Origin: Wurfbainia villosa
Lineage: Eukaryota; Streptophyta; Magnoliopsida; Zingiberales; Zingiberaceae
Length of the DNA: 64,000 nt
Assembly (NCBI GenBank): GCA_025175895.1
Contig: CM046004.1
Span: 47,791,359 to 47,855,358, forward strand
Direction: 5' to 3'
The translations under genes were made by a program, and so were the position numbers. The notes under the pieces were generated by a model. It ran no database searches, was not told the DNA's origin, and saw only the letters and a program-made list of their open reading frames with translations. Below, piece by piece: positions 59,336 through 64,000 of this stretch (positions are counted from its first letter, which is position 1; every line of letters starts with the position of its first letter).

Positions 59336-60609
59336 TCGATTAACCTAGAAATACAAAATCGAGCATATATAAGAAAGATGGAAAAATGCATCAACATACA
59401 TTTACAAATCCCATTCATTTTTCGAATTTAAAAACCCTAAAATCACTTCGGGAGATTGTAGGTTCATCTCTGAATGGGCTGATATCCAACATAGATATGA
59501 ACAACCTTGGAGAGAGTCTAACAAGACATTCATAGCTATAATGGTAGGTATCAAGTATATCGATTGCATATCACATATATACAACTATCACAATATACTA
59601 TCAACTAATTGAATGTTCACACATATATCGAGTTGTTAACTCATTAACAAGTATGCATCATATGCATAACAACCAACTTCACCTCCCTTCACATTGACCT
59701 TGGAGAGAGTCCAACAAGCCGATGCTCCAGGTTAAAGCCAACCCATTAATCGAGAAATAGTTTTAATATGATTAGAGCGCATTCAACCAATTAGCCTGAC
59801 TTGGAGAGAGTCCAACAACCAAAGCTAACGATTGACCTCTGACTCTTACCATATTAGTATTAAACTATTCCATGGTTTGAACATGTTCGAGTTCGAGCCG
59901 GGCTTGGAGAGAGTCCAACAACCCAAAAAAGAAACAGAACTCTGGTTCGAACTATATTAATGGAAGGTGTAAGCTTTAATATTGTGTAAGGGTTTTTAAT
60001 GTATCATCCTCTTTGCATGCAAATAACTATTATCTACATGACATAACATACATGACATACATCTACATGTCACGACATGCAAGACATAATGATATGCATC
60101 TAATGCAATTACATGACATACAATTATGACATGTAATTATTTCCTTATATGTCATAACTATTTATGGAAATAAAATATGTTTGAGATTTAATTCCCCAAA
60201 TCAAATCATGATTAAATTAGGAAACAAATTTCAAAATCTAATCACATATTTTATTTATAGAAAGTCTTAATTAAAGAAAGTCAAATTTATTTTAGGAAAT
60301 AAATTTTCTAAATTGTCAAAACTATTTATAGAAATAAAATATATTTTAGATTTGATTCCCAAATCAAATCATGATTAAATTAGGAAATAAATTTCCAAAT
60401 CTAATCATATATTTTATTTATGGAAAGTGTTAATTTCCATAAATACTTCTAAACTTTCCAAAAGTAGAAGAATTCCATAAACACTTTTAAACTTTCCAAA
60501 ATTAGAAAATTTCCAGAAATGTTTCTAAACTTTCCAAAAGTAGAAAATTTCCATAAATACAATTACAACTATCACAAAATAATTTTACGATTATGTCGAA
60601 ATACAACCT
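59336..60609 (-). other. 5' leader of element E with four repeated hairpins
   Basis: On +, CTTGGAGAGAGTCCAACAA at 59699-59717, 59800-59818 and 59903-59921, and with one change at 59506-59524. Spacings 193, 101 and 103 mirror those in element C. The PBS-proximal part (60120-60580) is AT-rich, with repeated TTTATGGAAA/CCATAAA-type words. Confidence 0.75.
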
Positions 60610-60622
60610 GACTCTGATACCA
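60610..60622 (-). other. Primer-binding site of element E
   Basis: On + GACTCTGATACCA, reverse complement TGGTATCAGAGTC: the initiator tRNA-Met site with one change. Confidence 0.85.
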
Positions 60623-60623
60623 C

Positions 60624-62228
60624 TGTTGGGTTTTCGACATCGCAGCAAGTGTGTGTTTGAACATGTTTCGTAAACATGTGCACAGTGGAAGAATTAAAAA
60701 GTAATAAATCTAATTTATTACAACACGCACATCACATGCATGCATAGTACAACATGTGTAGACATAATCGTAGTTTCAAATTTTGGAATAAAAGGAAATT
60801 ACTCTAGTTATACCTGACGTATCACGTGCAGGGGAATGACATCAATCGGAGTCACTCTTGCTAGAATCGCCTCTATCCGTATCCACGCCGAGTATCGTCG
60901 GGATGACTTCACAAAGCCATGAGTCTTGTCTTTGTAGGAGTCACTAGCCTTGTGTCGAAGACAATGTGATCGAGAGAAGATCACAATCCGAATCAAAATT
61001 TGGATTCGAAAATGAGTCCCTAAAACTCACTTCTCCGGAGAGGTATTCGTCAATCGATTGACGAATTCTTGGTCATCCACCTATGAGGATTACCGAAGAT
61101 CGAATCCCCGGCAAGGTAACCGCTATCGGAGCTCCAAACGTCATCCAAATGATGCTTCGACATGAAAGAAAACAAGCTGTCCAGAAAATTGGACAGCTTG
61201 GTGGAGGATTTGCGCCGGCCAAAGAAGATGGCCGACCAACCCTTGGTCGCCAGAACCAAGGTGAGTCACTGGAGGGTTGCCGGAGGATGGCTGATAGTAG
61301 CTTGGACACTGACAACAGGGTGGACGGTGACACAAGGTGGCAGGGTAGCGTGGAGACCTCGGGTGGCGACAACGAGAAGAGAGGGAGAGGAGAAGAAGAT
61401 TATTTCCCAAAATAAAACTTAGGGATCTCCAAAAACCTAACCGTGTTTTTATAGAGCCCGTGTTTCTTAACCATTAAGAAAACTTCTTCTTAGAGTTATT
61501 GGTTCATAACCAAAACCCATTAACCCGCTCCAATAACTTAAGTTAAAATAAACCGAACTGAGTTGGTCTACTTTAAGTTAAAACGTACCGAACCAACTTT
61601 GGTTCATTCGTTTAAAAAAAACCAAACCCCTTTGGTTTATTCTCTACCATTGGATTAGAACCAATCCAATTTGGTTCATCCATCATGTCTTCATAAGACT
61701 CAGCCCATCCATGCTTCCATTGTGACTAAACAATTTCATGCTCGCTCCTTGTTTGGTCCAACCAAACCTAGTTTCTCTCGATATGAGAATCTCATTCTCA
61801 AGCTCGTTTTAAATCCTTCGAATTACAATCATTGTGCGTGTGACCAAATAGGTTCCCGATTTATGTTGGTCATCTATAATTAACGATTAATTATAGAACG
61901 ATCATGAGTGGCACCAAGTAGTACTCATGATCCCCAATGAACTGGAAAATCAACGGTTGATTCCAGAACCATTTCTGAAACCCTTCGGCAACTACAATGA
62001 ATCCTGCCCCATTCCCTTCACGCATCTTATACCCACTTGGTTAAGGACATGATCTATAGTGTCAGTCCCCACTAGGTCGACTACATCACACCTAGCCTAA
62101 GAATTATTTCCTCGTCCTACGAATTCTAGTTACTGCACATGTATCCAAGAGTACCTTACTCTAAACATGTAATGCATTTGCAAAAGACTTTAGAAACAAT
62201 CCGACGAGAGCCCATGGGTATACATCTC
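60624..62228 (-). repeat. 5' LTR of element E
   Basis: About 1.6 kb; reverse complement ends CGAAAACCCAACA next to the PBS. The far end (start of the LTR) is not clear; I use 62228 because a second LTR piece begins at 62229. Related pieces: 27296-27664, 942-1192, 62229-62303. Overlapping frames on both strands at 61050-61422 are not supported as genes. Confidence 0.7.
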
Positions 62229-62303
62229 TGTTGGGTTTCCGACACCGCGGCGAGTGTGTGTTCGAACATGTTTCGTAAACATGTGCGGAGCGGAAGAAAT
62301 AAA
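62229..62303 (-). repeat. 75-bp E-family LTR end
   Basis: TGTTGGGTTTCCGACACCGC through GCGGAAGAAATAAA repeats 60624-60700. It may be the end of another E-family LTR cut by the B-family LTR that follows. Confidence 0.75.
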
Positions 62304-63205
62304 TGTAGGGATGTATACTGAAAAGTCTATCTTTTGTATGAACATATTTATTTTGAAATAAGAATCACATGATCATTGTTTGCATTTTTATGGTTATGCA
62401 ATATTGTCTAATACATTACATTGTAGATAACATGGTGTGTGGTGTCACACGGGAGACCATGTTATCGGCTCCTTGTAAAGTATAAGTAAAGGCTCACAAT
62501 CGAGATGGCTTTGGACAAACCATCGAAATGGTTGTAGTGTGATTTGGTATTGGTTTGTCTTGACCATAGAATCACACTAGTACACTTTGTGTGTATTGAG
62601 CAGGACCGACTTAGAGGTGATTCAATTTATTGCAGACTACATAATCGAATCGGACCTCAGATATTATATTGTACATGCTCTTAATCCCGATATAATAACG
62701 GGAACATATACTTAGTAGTCATCTCTTTGATTTACCAATGGGCGAGATTTATAGATTAAATCGATAGGCTCGGTAAGTTGAGGGATGATATTATTTATAT
62801 GGTGTGCCGTTGATTATAGGAGGAAACCGTGTCCTATATATTAGGATGATGATGTCCCCTTGAGGAGCTCATAAGGTTCATCATGTAAACCCTGGAGGTG
62901 GACTTGGTCCGGCATGATGAAAAGGTTGAGTGGTACTACTCATGGAGTTAGATGTTGATTAATTAATGGTGAGTAAATTAATTAATCAACGGACATTCGA
63001 GATCATAAACACGGGGAGAAAATGTATAAATAATATATGGAGCCCATATTGACTTATGGGGGTTGGTGAGGTAGATCCATGATAATCCTTTAATGGATTG
63101 GATTATCATTAATGGATTGGACTTTATGTGGGCTTGATCCATGGGTGGCCAAGATCCAACTCCTCCTTATGGTCCCTATTGTAGCCTATTAACACCTCAT
63201 GAAGC
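62304..63205 (+). repeat. B-family LTR, 5' part only
   Basis: 902 bp from TGTAGGGATG to CCTCATGAAGC, matching 4044-4936. It stops before the 27-bp array and TATA box, where another B-family LTR starts. Confidence 0.88.
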
Positions 63206-64000
63206 TGTTGGGATGTATACTGAAAAGTCTATCTTTTGTATGAACATCTTTATTTTGAAATAAGAATCACATGATCATTGTTTGCATTTTTATGGTTATG
63301 CGATATTGTCTAATACATTACATTATAGATAACATGGTGTGTTGTGTCACACGGGAGATCATGTTATCGGCAGCCTGGTAAAGTATAAGTAAAGGCTCAT
63401 AACCGAGATGACTTTGGACAAACCATCGGAATGGTTGTAGTGTGATTTGGTATTGGTTTGTCTTGACCATAGAATCACACTAGTGCACTTTGTGTGTATT
63501 GAGCAGGACCGACTTAGAGGTGATTCGATTTATTGCTGACTACATAATCGAATCGGACATCAGATATTATTATGTACATGCTCTTAATCCCGATATAATA
63601 ACGGACACATTTACTTAGTATTCATCTCTTTGATTTACCAATGGGTGAGATTTATAGATTAAATCGATAGGCTCGGTAAGTTGGGAGATGATATTATTTA
63701 TATGGTGTGCCGTTGATTATAGGAGGAAACTGTCTCCTATATATTAGGATGATTATGTCCCCTTGAGGAGCTCATAAGGTTCATCATGTAAACCCTGCAG
63801 GTGGACTTGGTCTGGCATGATGAAAAGGTTGAGTGGTACTACTCATAGAGTTTGATGTTGATTAATTAATGGTCAGTAAAATAATTAATTGACGGACATT
63901 CGAGATCTTAAACACGGGGAGAAAATGTACAAATAATATATGGAGCCCATATTATCTTATGGGGGTTTGTGAGGTAGATCAATTATAATCCTTTAGTGGA
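63206..64000 (+). repeat. B-family LTR, start, running out of the window
   Basis: Begins TGTTGGGATGTATACTG immediately after the truncated copy, with the canonical start that B1's 3' LTR has lost. It continues past the window end, so whether it is a solo LTR or a full element is unknown. Confidence 0.88.

Larger units (their letters stand above)
58269..62228 (-). mobile_element. 5' half of copia element E
   Basis: A - strand element: LTR 62228-60624, PBS 60622-60610, leader, gag and a protease/pre-integrase stub ending at 58269 (YYVPSLIKN). Integrase, RT, RNase H and the 3' LTR are missing. Close relative of element C. Confidence 0.85.

Noticed and set aside
61050..61422. Five overlapping open frames on both strands
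   Set aside because: All within the E-family LTR; mutual overlap and lack of domains argue against a gene.

Overview
This is plant nuclear repeat DNA. I see no host protein-coding gene, tRNA, rRNA or CRISPR array. Almost every base belongs to LTR retrotransposons, mostly Ty1/copia (several of Sirevirus type), or to fragments of an endogenous pararetrovirus related to badnaviruses and tungroviruses. Primer-binding sites matching plant initiator tRNA-Met (TGGTATCAGAGCC) recur, and LTRs start TGTT and mostly end in CA with 5-bp target duplications. This indicates gene-poor angiosperm chromatin. A monocot is plausible from the badnavirus-like content, but that is only a guess.

Layout. (1) 1-1192: the end of a Sirevirus-like LTR (element G) with its PBS and a gag fragment that is fused head-on to an inverted copy of itself, then a fragment of another LTR. 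(2) 1193-23429: a decayed + strand copia element (C) whose reading frame appears in four pieces (2206-3131, 13917-14390, 17310-17680, 23175-23429). It is split by a solo LTR (A, 3132-13916, TSD GTTAA), a 2.9-kb solo LTR (14391-17309, TSD TAAAC) and a gag-only element (17681-23174, TSD AAACT). LTR A was itself split by a complete copia element (B1, 4044-13099). (3) 23430-27664: truncated LTRs and fragments, mostly on the - strand. (4) 27665-28736: pararetrovirus fragment on +. (5) 28737-37606: a complete - strand Sirevirus (F, TSD CCGTC) inserted in a pararetroviral junction. (6) 37607-38100: a leader-like fragment. (7) 38101-43747: a degraded B-family copy (B2) with one LTR. (8) 43777-49431 and 57970-58268: a scrambled pararetrovirus cluster with pieces in both orientations, cut inside its RNase H region by a - strand copia (D, 49432-57969, TSD TATAT). 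(9) 58269-62228: the 5' half of a - strand copia (E), a relative of C. (10) 62229-64000: LTR fragments of the E and B families.

Nearly all coding frames are broken by stops and frameshifts. The exception is the 577-codon gag of the gag-only element. That element has no pol, so it would need enzymes in trans; it is the youngest-looking element by its LTR ends. The points most worth following up are the inverted gag hairpin at 420-940, the repeated small hairpins in the leaders of several copia families, the patchy divergence between the two LTRs of the gag-only element, and the inverted pararetrovirus coat-region copies.
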